From Capsicum annuum (lineage: Eukaryota; Streptophyta; Magnoliopsida; Solanales; Solanaceae): a DNA stretch of 64,000 bases. The DNA lies in the NCBI RefSeq assembly GCF_002878395.1, contig NC_061118.1, forward strand, positions 91,035,016 to 91,099,015, read 5' to 3'. The notes under the pieces are model-generated. The model did not search any database, had not been told where the DNA came from, and worked only from the letters and a program-made list of their open reading frames with translations. Position 1 is the first letter of the stretch. Every line of letters begins with the position of its first letter. Below are positions 47,401 through 59,200 of this stretch, in pieces. A program made the position numbers and the translations under genes.

Positions 47401-48030
47401 CTAGATAAGTCACAATATTTAACCAAAAATTACACTTAAAGAATTTAGTATACAACTGCTGCTCTTTAAGGGTCTGCAATATTAAATAGAGGTGATCATC
47501 ATGATCTATCTCTCTCTTAGTATACACAAAAATGACATCAAAGACAATGACAAACAAGTCCATAAACTAAGAAAAAACCCAATTATAAGATCCATAAATA
47601 TTGTCAGGGCAAAGGTCAAACCAAAGGACATAACCAAACACTTAAAATGACCATACGAAGTTTGGAAAGAAGTCTTAGGAATATCCACCTACCTAATCTT
47701 CAACTAATGGTAACCCGATCAAAGATCAATCTTAGAAAAGAACTTAGCACCCTAAACTAGTCGAATAGATTATTAACCCTCAGAAAAGGATACTTATTCT
47801 TCATGGTCACCTTATTCAATTGGGGATAATAAATACAAATCCAAGGGGACCGACCTTTTTATGCATGAAAAGAATAGGAGCGCCCTACGAAGACATACTA
47901 GGGCAGATAAAACCCTTATCCAAAAGATCTTTCAAATGCTCCTTGAGTTTATTCAACTCAGCTAGAGTCATTCTATAAGGATGGATATAAATAAGACAGT
48001 GTTATAAAGAAGATCAATCCCAAAATAAAT
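47400..48030 (-). pseudogene. Element E reverse transcriptase
   Basis: Blocks: [35 protein letters not shown] (a deletion in [10 protein letters not shown] removes the catalytic pair), HDDHLYLILQTLKEQQLYTK, VTYLGYVVSCEGIMVD. The upstream part is shifted but the PYxMxPAELNKLKE-like linker is visible near 47930. The catalytic site is destroyed. Confidence 0.83.
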
Positions 48031-48033
48031 TTC

Positions 48034-48570
48034 TCAGTCAGGAGAAACACAAGGAAGATCATCAGGGAAGACCTCAGGAAATTCACAGACCACAGGGATA
48101 GTCTGCAAAGAAGGACCTTTGGATTTAGAATCTTTAACATGCGCTAGGTGATAGAAGTACCCTTTAGAAACCAATTTTTGGTGTCTGAGATTCGAAATAA
48201 ACCTTCCCTTAGGTAATAGGGAACTACCTTCCCATTCAATCACAGGCTTATTATGGAAATGGAAACTGACCCTTCGGATATGACAATCAAGATATGCATA
48301 ACATGAATGCAACCAATCCATCCCTAAAATCATATTAAAGTCTAGCATGTCCAACTCTATTAGATCCACCAAGGTCTCCCTACCATAGACCGACATCACA
48401 CAACCCCTATAGACTCTTCTAGCCATAATGGAATCACTCACTGGGGTGGACACAGAGAAAGGATCCAAAATATACTCAGGGTCTAAACGAAAATAAATAG
48501 CCACATAAGAGGTCACATAAGATAGGGTAGACTCAGGATCAAGTAGAAACTACATCATAAGAGTAGATTT
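48034..48570 (-). pseudogene. Element E protease
   Basis: A 160-residue open stretch. The active site reads LDPESTLSYVTSYVA (the group usually has DPGSTLSYVT, so Gly is Glu), followed by RETLVDLIELDMLDFNMILG, MDWLHSCYAYLDCHIRRVSF and the PR-RT linker TIPVVCEFPEVFPDDLP. It is the best preserved coding segment in the window. Confidence 0.88.
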
Positions 48571-48885
48571 TAAGTGTACCAGTAACAACATCAGGGGATT
48601 ATTCAGAATCTTGGCGGGTAGAATAAGCATACAAATAGTTTTGTTTAGTACTGGAGCCAGAAGTAGAAGTAGCACCCTTTGGTGAAGGAGCTAATAAAGT
48701 AGCAATAGGAATCTTATTTTTCCCAGAAGAAACTCTAGAAGGACAATCCCTCTGCATATGACCAATCTGCCCACATTAAAAAAAATTGTTCTTCTCTTCT
48801 TCACAAACACCATAATGCATCTGACCATAGAATTTATAAGAGGGATGTAATGGAGTTGACTAAGCCCCACTAGCTTGAATCTGGG
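48570..48885 (-). pseudogene. Element E gag, C-terminal zinc-knuckle piece
   Basis: Reads YKFYGQMHYGVCEEEKNNFF, then CGQIGHMQRDCPSRVSSGK, the zinc knuckle with its HMxRDCP end, and a Ser/Thr-rich spacer to the protease. It is cut at 48885 by the solo LTR; ctggg (48881-48885) is the left TSD. The reading continues at 51384. Confidence 0.85.
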
Positions 48886-51383
48886 TATAACGCCCTAAAA
48901 TCTGGTTCCCAGGATTCCACATAGTGCTTCAAACTATAAGTAGTCCTGAACTAACCCTAGATACCTTCTACTAACTCTGAATCTCAAAATAAGAAAACAT
49001 GAATATATGATATTGACAAATGCAGAAAACTATTTGAAAATTGTGAGTACATCTAAAAATTTTGATCAAATTAATCTGATAATACAAAATACTGAATGAT
49101 CTAAATATGACATCTGAAATCTAAGACTGAATCTAGTAGTTCGACCAGCCTCTACTAACTGAATCTAGAGAGTCATTGGGACAGGCCCCTACTAACTCAG
49201 ATTGTCTGAAAAGAATAATAAAAACATTTACTAGCAACTAGAAATCTGAATAGCTAAGTTCCCAAACTAAGAGGACTCACCAATTACAGGGATGTAAATG
49301 ACATGCTCAAAAATCACTCTCGCTGCTGAGACTGAGCACCTGAACCTAACATTATGAGATAATGTAGCACATAGACGTATATGTGAATTTGTACTTTGAT
49401 AATATAATGAGTATATGGGGATGCATGCAATAAGTAAACAATATCATCATAACTTATAGAAAACATCATGCATGCTAAATGTAAATGACTCACATATGCT
49501 TGAGTAATCTAAAAACTGAAAGTCAAATCATGAAAAATAAAACATGTAATCTAAATCTTGTGAGCCATTACACTTAGTTCTAAAATTTGTATTCTATTCT
49601 TATTCTCAAACCATATAGGCTAAGTGAAAAAGGGCTTACCTTTTATGTCTGAGAACTAAAAGTTGTAATTCTGTAACTGAAATCTGAAGTAAAATAATGT
49701 CTAAATAAATTTGTGAGCCTTTACACTTAGTTTCTAAAATCTGGAAAATACTTTATCTTAGGGCTTTATGGAAATTAGTTTATTTGAGGGGAGATTCTCT
49801 TAACCGACATAAATCATGTGAGCTAACATGGAGTTCAACGTCTCATCCTCCTAAGGAAGAAACCTCACATTGGAGAGAGGTGTCATACTCTTGCCAAGGA
49901 GTATAACCTAAGCTAAGTGATCACATCTGTAACTATCATCAACATAGAAGTAGGAATAATCTGATAATCTATACATACATTGGCTACGTAGTTCTGTGGA
50001 AGTAGGATGTACTAAACCCACACTTCTCACTCGGTGCTAAATACTACTCTCTTATTATTTGCTATGCTCATTCTGTTGGAAATCCACTTTTAAAACTAGC
50101 ATAAGGGTTTATCTAAACCAAATGTGCATTTATCTTTTTAAATCTGTAAATAAAGCTGATCTAAATTCTGTAAAGTGGATTTCATAGCTAAACTAATGAT
50201 CAAAGATCAAAGCATTTTCTGAAAATTTGAAAATAATATGTTCACAAGATGCTTTAAGAATCATCTTTCTTGAAGTAACCATATTTAATCTTGGGATAAA
50301 TAACCCATGCATTAATCTTAGGTTAAATCATCAAAATGTTCATGCTTGATAATATGATTATTGATAAATCAACTCAAAATCTACAAATTTCGGTAATATA
50401 CATGGAAACATAAACATAATCATGTAATTCAACTTCTAAATCATGAAAAATCTCATAATCTTGCAAATAATGATAATGGGTATAAACCCTAACTTGAAAT
50501 TCATGGAAACTTATATATAATTAAGAATGTTTGTAATTAAAATTAAATTTTGGGTACAAGGATTAAAGAATTATCCTTGTTTAAACCCCACATACCTTAA
50601 TTGATGATCTAGTTTTTAATACTTGAATCTTGGATCTCTATTGATGCTTTGGAGATGAATTCTTAGAGTTTTTGACTTGGGGATTCCAAATCTTGAGTTT
50701 CCTTGGAAGATTAATGGAGGAATTTGAGTTGCTCGGGGAGAAAGCTTGATGAGCTAGGGTTTTGTTGAGAGAAATTTGATGAAAATTGAATGAAAAGTGC
50801 TTTGGAGGGGTTTAATTCAATGTTTAAGATGGACTAGGGGCTGGCAGAATGACCAAAATGCCCAAATAAAACTAAAAAATGCAATACTTTACAAAATGGG
50901 TGGCCACCGTGATGCGCCACTATCGCAGTGGCTCACTGGAAATCGACAAATGGGAGCTGGGCAGACTTCGCAACACGAAGCCATCATGGTTCCCCTTTGG
51001 AATGCCATTTTGGCACATGGCACGATGCACCATTATTATGCTAGGCCTCTGGAAATTGACAAATAGAAAATTGGCCCTTGCCGCGATGTTCCAATATCAC
51101 GGAGGGCCATTGGAAATTTATAATCGTCATTTAAATCTTCTTCGTGATGCACTAGTGACCAAAATGATGGTTTCTTACGATTGGAACTTAAAATAGCCAT
51201 AACTTCTTACCCGATTATCAGATTTAGGTAAATCTTATATTGTTGGAAAGCTAATTCAATTTTCTACGTAATTGAAAGTCTAAATCTAAATAATTCCACA
51301 CGAAATAATTAATATTCATATTTGAAGCTATCCCTTAATATTCTAGGGATAGATTTTAACTAGAAAAGGTACGGGGTATTACA
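48886..51383 (-). mobile_element. Solo LTR G1 in gag of element E
   Basis: The minus strand begins TGTAATACCCCGTACC (51383) and ends GGGCGTTATA (48886). It is flanked by ctggg (48881-48885) and ctagg (51384-51388), a 5-bp TSD with one change. The second family member G2 has the same length and order. There is no internal region. It contains a U3 word cassette at 50900-51180. The open frames 50797-51196 lie in that cassette and are not genes. Confidence 0.9.
50900..51180 (-). promoter_or_regulatory. U3 repeated-word cassette of solo LTR G1
   Basis: Repeats of ccaccgtgatgcgcc, actatcgcagtgg, ggcacgatgcacc, ccgcgatgttcc and ctcactggaaatcgac, ctctggaaattgac, cattggaaattt at intervals of about 60-110 bp. 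G2 has the same set at 53870-54140. Function is inferred only. Confidence 0.4.
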
Positions 51384-51895
51384 CTAGGCTTTGGATGCTC
51401 TAAACCTACTATCATATTAAGAATGACAATCACTCGATGACTTTGGATAAGGAGAACTAGCCATAAAGTAGGAATAAGAATTATCCCACTTCTCCTAAGA
51501 CCATTATCCACCGTCTCTATGACTTTGTCATTAACTTCCACCCTTATTCGAATATCAAAACCTCTTACTCATTCTTTCACTCATCTCTGCTACCTTCTTT
51601 TTTTTCTCTTCCACTTATTTCATATACACCATAAGTCTAGAGATGTCTATATTGTTTTTCAACAAGGCAACCTTGCTCTGTAAGATCAACTCATAGGATA
51701 AACCAGAGGCAAACTTCTTTATTCTAACCCTCATGCTAGACACCAACTCAGGAGCATAATATGACAACTGATAAAACTTTAAGGCATACTACTTTACTAT
51801 CATCCTTTTTTGTTTCAAATTCATGAATTCCTCAGCCTTTGCCTCCCTCAACTCCTGAGAAAAATGCAATAAAGAAAATCCCTAGAGAAATTGCC
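51384..51895 (-). pseudogene. Element E gag, middle piece
   Basis: Reads LREAKAEEFMNLKQKRM, YALKFYQLSYYAPELVSSMR, VRIKKFASGLSYELILQSKV, NNIDISRLMVYMK, stop, VEEKKKKVAEMSERMSKR. This is the capsid C-terminal part of the gypsy gag also found in element C. It is bounded on both sides by solo LTRs G1 and G2. Confidence 0.87.
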
Positions 51896-54344
51896 TATAA
51901 TGCCCCAAAAATCTTTCCCAAGATGTCACACGGTGCTTAGGACCACAAGTGGTCCCAAGCTAACCCATGAACTGGCATACTATTAAGTAGCTGAATAAAC
52001 ATATATAAAATGACTGAGTTTACTGTATGAAAACATAATAATGATGAAATCTGTGAAATTATAATACTGATATAATTTTATATTCTGATAAAATTGAAGG
52101 ATAAAACTGAAGTTTACATAACTGACTTTGACTAACATCTGTGAATACTCTATTATATTGACTACAGATAGCTAGGGCATGACCCCAACTACCACTAATC
52201 AATACATAAGAGTAAGAAAGTAAAGTACATAAATAATATCTAACTAAAGTCCCTAAAGTAGGATGACTCATCATCTACTGACTGGAATCTACAAACTATC
52301 TGAATATGGTATGCGTACTATAACTCATACCTATATTATGAGACAATGTAGCACATAGACATATATGTGGATTAGTACTTTGAGGATGTATTGAGTGTAT
52401 GGGGGTGAATGCATAAGGAAAATAATAACTATATAATCATAAGTCATGAATAGTAAAGCATATAATGTAAATCTTGTGATTCACAACACTTAGTTTTGAA
52501 ATATATATTTTGTTCTTATTCTCAAATCATATAGGCTAAGTGAAAAATGTCTCACCCTTTTATGTCTGAAAACTAAAAGCTATAATTCTGTAACTGAAAT
52601 CTTAAGTAAAGTAATATCTGAGTAGGTTTGTGAGCCTTTGTACTTAGTTTCTAAAATCTGGAAAAAATACTTTATCTTAGGGAAAATACTTTAAAAACTA
52701 TTCTAAAAGTCTTTACTATTAGGGAGGTTCTCTTAACTGACATAAACCATGTGAGCTAACATGGAGTCCAACATCTCATCCTTCTAAGAAAGAAACCTCA
52801 CGTTGGGTAGAGGTGTCATACTCTTACCAAGGACTATAACCTGAGTCTAGTGATCACATTTGTAACTGTCATCCACATAGAAGTAGGAATAATCTGATAA
52901 TCTGTACCTACATTGGCTATGTAGTTCTGTGAAAATAGGATGCGCTAAACCCATACTTTCCGCTCGGTGTTAAATACTACTCTCTTTTTATTTGCTTTGC
53001 TCATTCTATTGGAAATCCACTTTTAAAATAGTATAATGGTTTATAATGAAAACCAACTATATATCTGTAAAGCTAAATCTATAATCTGAATATGTAAAGT
53101 GGATTTCATATCCATTCTGAGACCAAAAGGTCAAATCTTTATAATAATCTGAAAAGAATCTAGTCGTAAAGTGCTCATAGCACAATCAATCTTGAAATAA
53201 TAATTTTCAATAGGGATTAATGACCCATGCTACAAACTCATGTAAAAATCATAGCAAAATATCATGCTTAATATGCTTCTTGAAAATACTTCAACAATAT
53301 CCAACTAATAAAATCAAGAATCTCAATATCATGCTTAAACTCAAATTGGGAAAATCTGAAAAATTGAATTATGCACATAATTATGTAAAAATAGTCATGC
53401 TATTCAACATTCAATCACTTGAAATCTTATAATCTTCAAATAATAAAAATCGGGCATCAACCTTAATTGCAAATCATGTTAATTTAACTTAAGAAGATAG
53501 TTTTGGGCACAAGGACCAAAGGATTGTCCTTGTTCATAACCCCACAACCTTGATTGAAGATTGGATGAAGAATCTTGAAATATTGATTCCTAATTGAGTT
53601 CTTGAAGATGAGGTCTTGACTATTTTGTCTTAGAAATCTTCAATCAAAAGCTTTCTTGGAGAATCTATGGTGAAATTTAATTTCTTAGAGAAGGGGCTTT
53701 TGGTTTCTAGGGTTTTGCTTTTGAAGAGAATGGTGAATAGTGAGTAAGAATGCTTGGAAATATGATTAATCTTATGTTTAAGATAGATTGGGGCCTTGGG
53801 AGTTGACCAAAATACCCTTTTTAAACCCTTAAATGGAACTGAAAAAATGACCAAAAATCCTGATTTAGCTGGCCACCGCGATGCGCCACAATAGCGGTAG
53901 CTCACTGGAAAAGGATGAGTAGGAACTAGGCTTTCTTCGTGATGAGGAGCTATCATGGTTCCTTATAGTTTTGCCATTTTTTCCATTGGCGCGACATGCC
54001 ATTATTGCATAGGCTTGCTGGAAATTGACAAATGTGAAATGGGACTCCTCCATGATACAGTGGAATCACAGAGTCTCACTAGAATTTGACAAATGTTAAT
54101 TTGCTTAGCTCCATGATGTGCTGAGAGTCCAGGTGACACACTGTCAACTTAAAAATACCATAATTCCTTCACCGAGTGTCGGATTTAGGTGAATTTGGTA
54201 TTGATGGAAAGCTTATTCAATTTCCCACACAATGAAAAGTCAAAATCTTGAAAATAATGTATGAAATAAATGGTATTCATATTTGAAGTAAATTCTTGAC
54301 ATTCTAGGGATGAATTTAAGCTAGGAAAAGTATGGTGTATTACA
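51896..54344 (-). mobile_element. Solo LTR G2 in gag of element E
   Basis: The minus strand begins TGTAATACACCATACT (54344) and ends GGGGCATTATA (51896). It is flanked by identical 5-bp duplications ttgcc (51891-51895 and 54345-54349). It is the same family and orientation as G1, only about 510 bp away. U3 cassette at 53870-54140. Frames at 53630-54053 are not genes. Confidence 0.92.
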
Positions 54345-54870
54345 TTGCCCCACAAAGTGGACTCAGAATCCTCGCCCCTAAGCTGCTCCCACTTTTAATT
54401 CAATAAGTATGCTACATCCTTCAATTAATAAGCTGCAAACCTACACCCTCCATATCAGTAGCACGCATCACACAGAAGATCTTTTCTATTCCATCAATGA
54501 AATTTTAAGGATCTTATTCAACTATAGAACCAGTGAAAATAAAAGGACTAAACCTCATAAATTGGCCAACTCTAGTGGCCTCATAGGATAAAGCAATATA
54601 AGTAACCCGCTCAATCTGGTAGGCCACTATCTGGGTAAGCAAATGAATCAACTGGTGAAAGCCAACATTAGTCACACTATCTTGAGGTGGCTGATGAGGG
54701 ATGGGGGAACCAATGGAGCTCCATTAGGGCAATAAGAAGAAGAAACCCTAGATCGAGTCTAAACTCCTAAAGTAGGATGATCTTAGTCCACATTGTACTT
54801 AGAAAGGACAGAAGAGTTTTCACGAGCATTGTATCTTCTGGGAGGCATCTAGGATGTCCTTGACCCCTAG
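54345..54870 (-). pseudogene. Element E gag, N-terminal piece
   Basis: A start ATG at 54848-54846 reads MPPRRYNARENSS, the usual beginning of this gag group. Further on: VAYQIERVTYIALSYEATRV, GQFMRFSPFIFTGSIVE, FCVMRATDMEGVGLQL. The coding is cut at 54345 by G2 and goes on at 51895. Several stops. Confidence 0.8.
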
Positions 54871-55155
54871 GTCATCCACAAATTACGACAAGATCCCTAA
54901 TTGTGAACTCAAGGTCCTAGTTACGTATAGCGGTAGCACGTGTCCTAGCCATCTGTAAAAGAGTGAAACCAAAGAAAGTATAGAAAACAACATAGTCTCT
55001 TAGCACAAAATGGGTGAAAGAAGTAAAGAACTCCTAAGAATATCCTATAGCCTCTCGAAGATAAGAAATAAATATCATCGCTCTGATCCATGGTACTCTA
55101 CTAGACACTTTCTCTTGTACCAATAATACTGGTGAACCTAGCTCTGATACTAATT
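54870..55155 (-). other. Leader and PBS of F-type 5' end
   Basis: The PBS (rc of gctctgatactaa, 55141-55153) follows the LTR end. The leader then matches the element B leader: tacaagagaaagtgtctag, atcttcgagaggctatagg, tttcacagatggctagg-like blocks, including the short MARTRAT start at 54952. This leader type differs from that of element C, whose gag is the closest match to the gag that follows here. Confidence 0.75.
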
Positions 55156-57668
55156 TGTCACGAATTGATTTATGAGTCTTAATGACACTTACTTTATCCC
55201 ACTAGTAGGTAAGTCAAACAGTATCCAAGTGCTAGAAAAAATGGGCTAATATAGTGGAAAAGGCATAAAAGCCAAAAATTTTGCAAGTAAGACTTAAAAC
55301 AATAATTTAGGTAATAATAATAATTTGAAATATATATAAGATAGTAATAACAATCCCATGACCTAGTAATGTTGGTAATAAAGCCATTAGCAAAAGGAAT
55401 ACAAATATTTCAATAGTCCATATACATCAGCCTCAAATAGTAAAAGACTAAGGAAAGTAGAAGAAGGAGAAATTGAATACTCTATCTCTGAGAGCTCGCC
55501 CTACCTCCAAACTCTCAACAACATGATCATAACATCAATGAGGGCTGATAGTACTCAAATCTACATAAAAAAGGTACAGAAATGCAGCATGAGTACCAAA
55601 TCCATGGGAACTCAGTAGGCATCATTAGCCGATTGAGCTAAATCATAATATAACTACAATGAAACACAAGATAGGTAAGCTAAATGAAGGTATAAGGGCA
55701 AACTTAGAATAGTGCTCCAATACTATAAATAAATAATCATATATATATATATATATAATATGAAGAAATCATAATTAATACTATAAGACTAGCCCCCACA
55801 AAACAGTAAGTGTGGTAAATAATCCAACGCAGGCCCCTATAAGCCTAGAGGGTGCAATCAAAGAAAGTAAATAGCTAGAATTTCTTAATTAACCCTAAAT
55901 CAAGACATAACAATGAATACATCACAACCATAACATACCATAAATAAAATCTTAATGCCAAACTCAAATTTAAACTCAATATCATTATCAATTGCTAGAC
56001 TTGAATCAAAACTCAATATCAGTCAATCGATGGACTTAGTATAGAGAAAGCACTAAATCCTAAGTTCCAATCTCGCATAAGAATCAATAATCTAGTCTCT
56101 TCAACTCTAAAATATGCTATCTAAACATATAGCATGCCCAATGAATTTACAATGATCTAACAGGAGTTTCGACCTAAGGTGGGCTAGAGGGGGCTCATTT
56201 TTAATCTCTAAAATCCATTCTAAGACAAATTATACCCCAAACTAGGCTAATGTATCTAAATTTAATTCTAGATGTTAAATAAGCCACAATTATCCTTAAT
56301 ATAGAAATTCTACCAAAGCATCAATAACCAAGTTAACTACTACTAGTTTATAGTTTCATAATAGTCTAAGTAATCAAATAATACAAACTGTAATAATTGT
56401 GCCTCTAAGACCTAATTCCCAACCCATATCTAGCATAATGTCATAAATATACCATGAATTAACTCAATCTATGAGGTAAGTAAACCTAGCCTACTTGGAC
56501 ATAGAAGAAAAGCTTGGAGAAATTTACTAAGTCATTAATTTCACCTACCGAGAAGCTTCTGTAAGAAAACACACTATCAAAATCATAAAGTACTCATCAA
56601 TATGAGAACAATGATACCCATATTGTATTTTTATGCTTTGGATCAAAAATTACGTAAAAATCTCACGTGGGGTTTGCTTGCAAAATTGTATTGTCAAAAT
56701 CGACAACTTGTCTCTTATGATCAAAGAACATTTATCCTTAAGAATAGGTAAATTCCAAACTCAAATGGTGCTACAACCAACCCACTAATATTCTAGGGAT
56801 TTGGAAAATAATGAGAAAATTAAGCATGAATCCAATAAAAACATACTGAGAATTCAATGAAGAAATGAACACTTTAAGCTCAAAATACCCCGAATCATAC
56901 TAATGTTTTATCCCAAGTTCTTATACTTTCTAGGGCTTGTAACTCTTAAATTTGTGTGAAAATGGGAGAAAATCAAACTAACTGGAAAAGTTATAATACT
57001 CCAGGTGCCTCTAAAGTGGGAAATGGGATGCTTTAGCCATTAGTGCTAAAGCATCCAGGTGATGCTACAGTGGTACCTATCCATACTTGTCAGGCTACTA
57101 AAATAGAAAATCTAATGCAGCTTACACTTTAGTGACCAACTTACTGCTAAAGCAGCATACTGAGATGGCTAGGGCTGATAAGGCACCTTAAGACCACTAA
57201 CACCCTCTACTAAAGTGCCTAAAGAGAAACTTTATTGGTCACACAAGCTAAAGACTTGGTATTTTTCCAAGTGTCCTATACCCAAGTGTCATTTTCCATC
57301 CTGGGTTGTTTCAATATAAAGTGGGTTCCATACCCAAGTGTCATTTTCTTAAGTTTCGATCGGTAGCTTGAAATGAGTTTAGAAGCCTTGGGAGCTAAGA
57401 AAAAGGTTCACCCTACCTAAAATAGATATTTTGGAGCTGTTGGAACTGTCATAATTAGAATATAAAGTCATGACTGAAGGTTTTGCTTGGTATCCAATTA
57501 TAACCAAAAAAGACTTTAATATAGAAAATTGGCTCTAAAAAACAAATGAACTGCCCGATAACTAAACTGTCAGCTCCAACAAGTCATAATTGAACAGTAG
57601 CAACTATAAGAAAGTTGTAAATAGTGAAAATGAGCAAAATATAAAAAATAACTTGAAGAATCATTAAA
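55156..57668 (-). repeat. 5' LTR of F (B-type family, about 2.5 kb)
   Basis: The minus strand ends with gactcataaatcaattcgtgaca (55156 side). It begins near 57668 with a mutated TTTAATGATTCTTCAAG corresponding to TGTAATGACCCTTCAGG of B. Shared landmarks with B: gttatcgggcagttcatttg near the start, and a gagtacc block before the end. It lacks the two tandem arrays and is therefore about 2 kb shorter. U3 cassette at 57005-57260. A TA microsatellite is at about 55740-55756. Confidence 0.78.
57005..57260 (-). promoter_or_regulatory. GCTTTAGC word cassette in U3 of F LTR
   Basis: Repeats of gatgctttagcc, gtgctaaagcatcc, gatgctacagtgg, cactttagtgacc, ctgctaaagcagcat, ctactaaagtgcc within 250 bp, several palindromic in pairs. 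The B LTR, of the same family, has GATCGC words at the corresponding place. Function is inferred only. Confidence 0.4.
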
Positions 57669-57999
57669 GAAATATAGTGGTTGTTGCATTTCTTTTATGG
57701 GTTGATTGTTCCTTATATGATGGGTTTCTTATGATATATAGATATCACATTATTGAGAACTTTGTTTTGTTTGATTTCTTTCATATATTGAGGGATCCAC
57801 ATGTCATTATGATGGGTTTCTTTAGTATTTGGTGTCTTTTAGAGATTTTATATCTACGATATATAGAGTTTTATGGTATTTCTCATTTGTCTTAAGGGTT
57901 GAGCATAGGAGTGTGATGGTGGATTAATGATCTATGAGTTCTAAGTATGATCTTTTAGGGTTTGGCATTGTGTTTATATTGATTTTTGGCTTAGTCATT
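57669..57999. other. Unassigned 330 bp between F LTR and copia remnant
   Basis: AT-rich sequence with a 72-residue plus-strand frame (57677-57895) rich in aromatic and hydrophobic residues, without motif. It matches neither the copia RT that would be expected here nor the neighbouring LTRs. It could be the host site between two insertions. Confidence 0.4.
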
Positions 58000-58510
58000 T
58001 TAGTGTATGGGTATAGTGATAGGGTCATCTCCAATGTTAAAAACATAATAATCAAGGCCAAATTTTTTTTCTACTCTAGCTCGTTTAATTCTTTTTAACT
58101 CAAAATCATTATTCTCCTTATTTTTCAAAGTAGAAGTAGAAGAACTAGGTAGTGATAAAATATTTTCTTGAATCCTTTGACTCCCACTATTTTTAGAATA
58201 AAATGAGAATTTATTTTTATAAAAAATAGCATCACCAGATTCTATTATAATACTATCATCAAGGTTAAAAAATCTATAGGTTGTACTATTTGAAGCATAA
58301 CCAAGAAAAGCACAAGTAGTAACTTTTTTGCTATACTTAGAGATTTTAGGATCCATTAACCTTACATAGGTTAAACAACCCCAAAATCTTAGATATTTCA
58401 AATTTGGATTATGACCTTTCACAACTCAAAAGGTGTTAATTTGATCTTTTTACGAGACACATGATTCAACACATAACAAGCAGTCAAAAGAGCTTCACCC
58501 CAAAAATTTA
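58000..58510 (-). pseudogene. Copia integrase C-terminal region
   Basis: Reads NLKYLRFWGCLTYVRL, PKISKYSKKVTTCAFLGYAS, YRFFNLDDSIIIESGDAIF and FGLDYYVFNIGDDP; these are the standard blocks after the copia integrase core (usual LRVFGCxAYVxI, CIFLGY, YRFLN, VIESRDVxF). The lead-in to RT stops after about 58020. A disruption at 58430-58510 separates it from the core frame. Confidence 0.87.
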
Positions 58511-59200
58511 AATATGCATAGACTCAAGTAACATGGCATTAGTCAACTCGACCAAAGTTCTATTTTTTCTTTCCACTACACTGTTAGATTTAGGAGAATA
58601 ATAAGGAGTAGTTTCATGAATTACACCCAATAATCTAAAAAAATAATTAAACTTATGTGACTCATATTCACGGCCTCTATCACTTCTTATTCTTTTTATT
58701 TTCCTACCAAGCTGATTTTCAACTTCATGGAGAAAACTTTTAAAATTCTCAAAAGCATCACTTTTATTTTTCATTAAGTAAACATATATAGACTTAGAAA
58801 AATCATCAATAAAAGTGATATATCTATTTCTTCCACGAGTTAAAATTTTTCCAAGTTCACAAAAATCAGTATGAACCAATTCTAAAAAATTAGTTTTTGT
58901 TTCAACTTGGAAATGAGGCCTTTTTGTGATTTTGGATTTAATACAAGCCTCACATTTTTCAAAATTCCTTTTTATCATTGGAATTAATCCTGAACTACTT
59001 ATGATTCCCATATAACAATTATTTATATGATACAAATGAGCATGTAAGAAATTAGTAGAAGAAAGCATATAAACAGAAGTAGATGTTTTATTTATTTCAA
59101 CATTCAACTTGAACATACCATCATAAGCATTACCCTTTTCCACAAAAATATTATTTTCCACAATTAAATATTGATCAGATTCAATAGTCTATTTGAAGCC
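58508..59200 (-). pseudogene. Copia GAG-pre-integrase and integrase core
   Basis: A 217-residue open frame. The pre-integrase zinc-binding part reads LYHINNCYMGI and FEKCEACIKSKI (first His block partly changed). The core has catalytic VHTDFCE (Asp), RSDRGREYES (Asp) and NSVVERKNRTLVE (Glu), with spacing normal for copia. The catalytic triad is intact, so this is the best kept catalytic domain in the window, but it lacks the rest of pol. Confidence 0.9.

Noticed and set aside
50797..51196. Two overlapping plus-strand frames of 89 and 105 residues
   Set aside because: They cover the U3 word cassette of solo LTR G1; the repeated words keep the frames open.
53630..54053. Minus-strand frames of 108 and 62 residues
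   Set aside because: Inside solo LTR G2, without motif and in the repeated-word zone.
48886..54344. Single short element with two LTRs and a 510-bp internal region
   Set aside because: Each LTR has its own 5-bp duplication and the 510 bp reads as gag of the host element; there is no PBS or PPT at the inner LTR edges.
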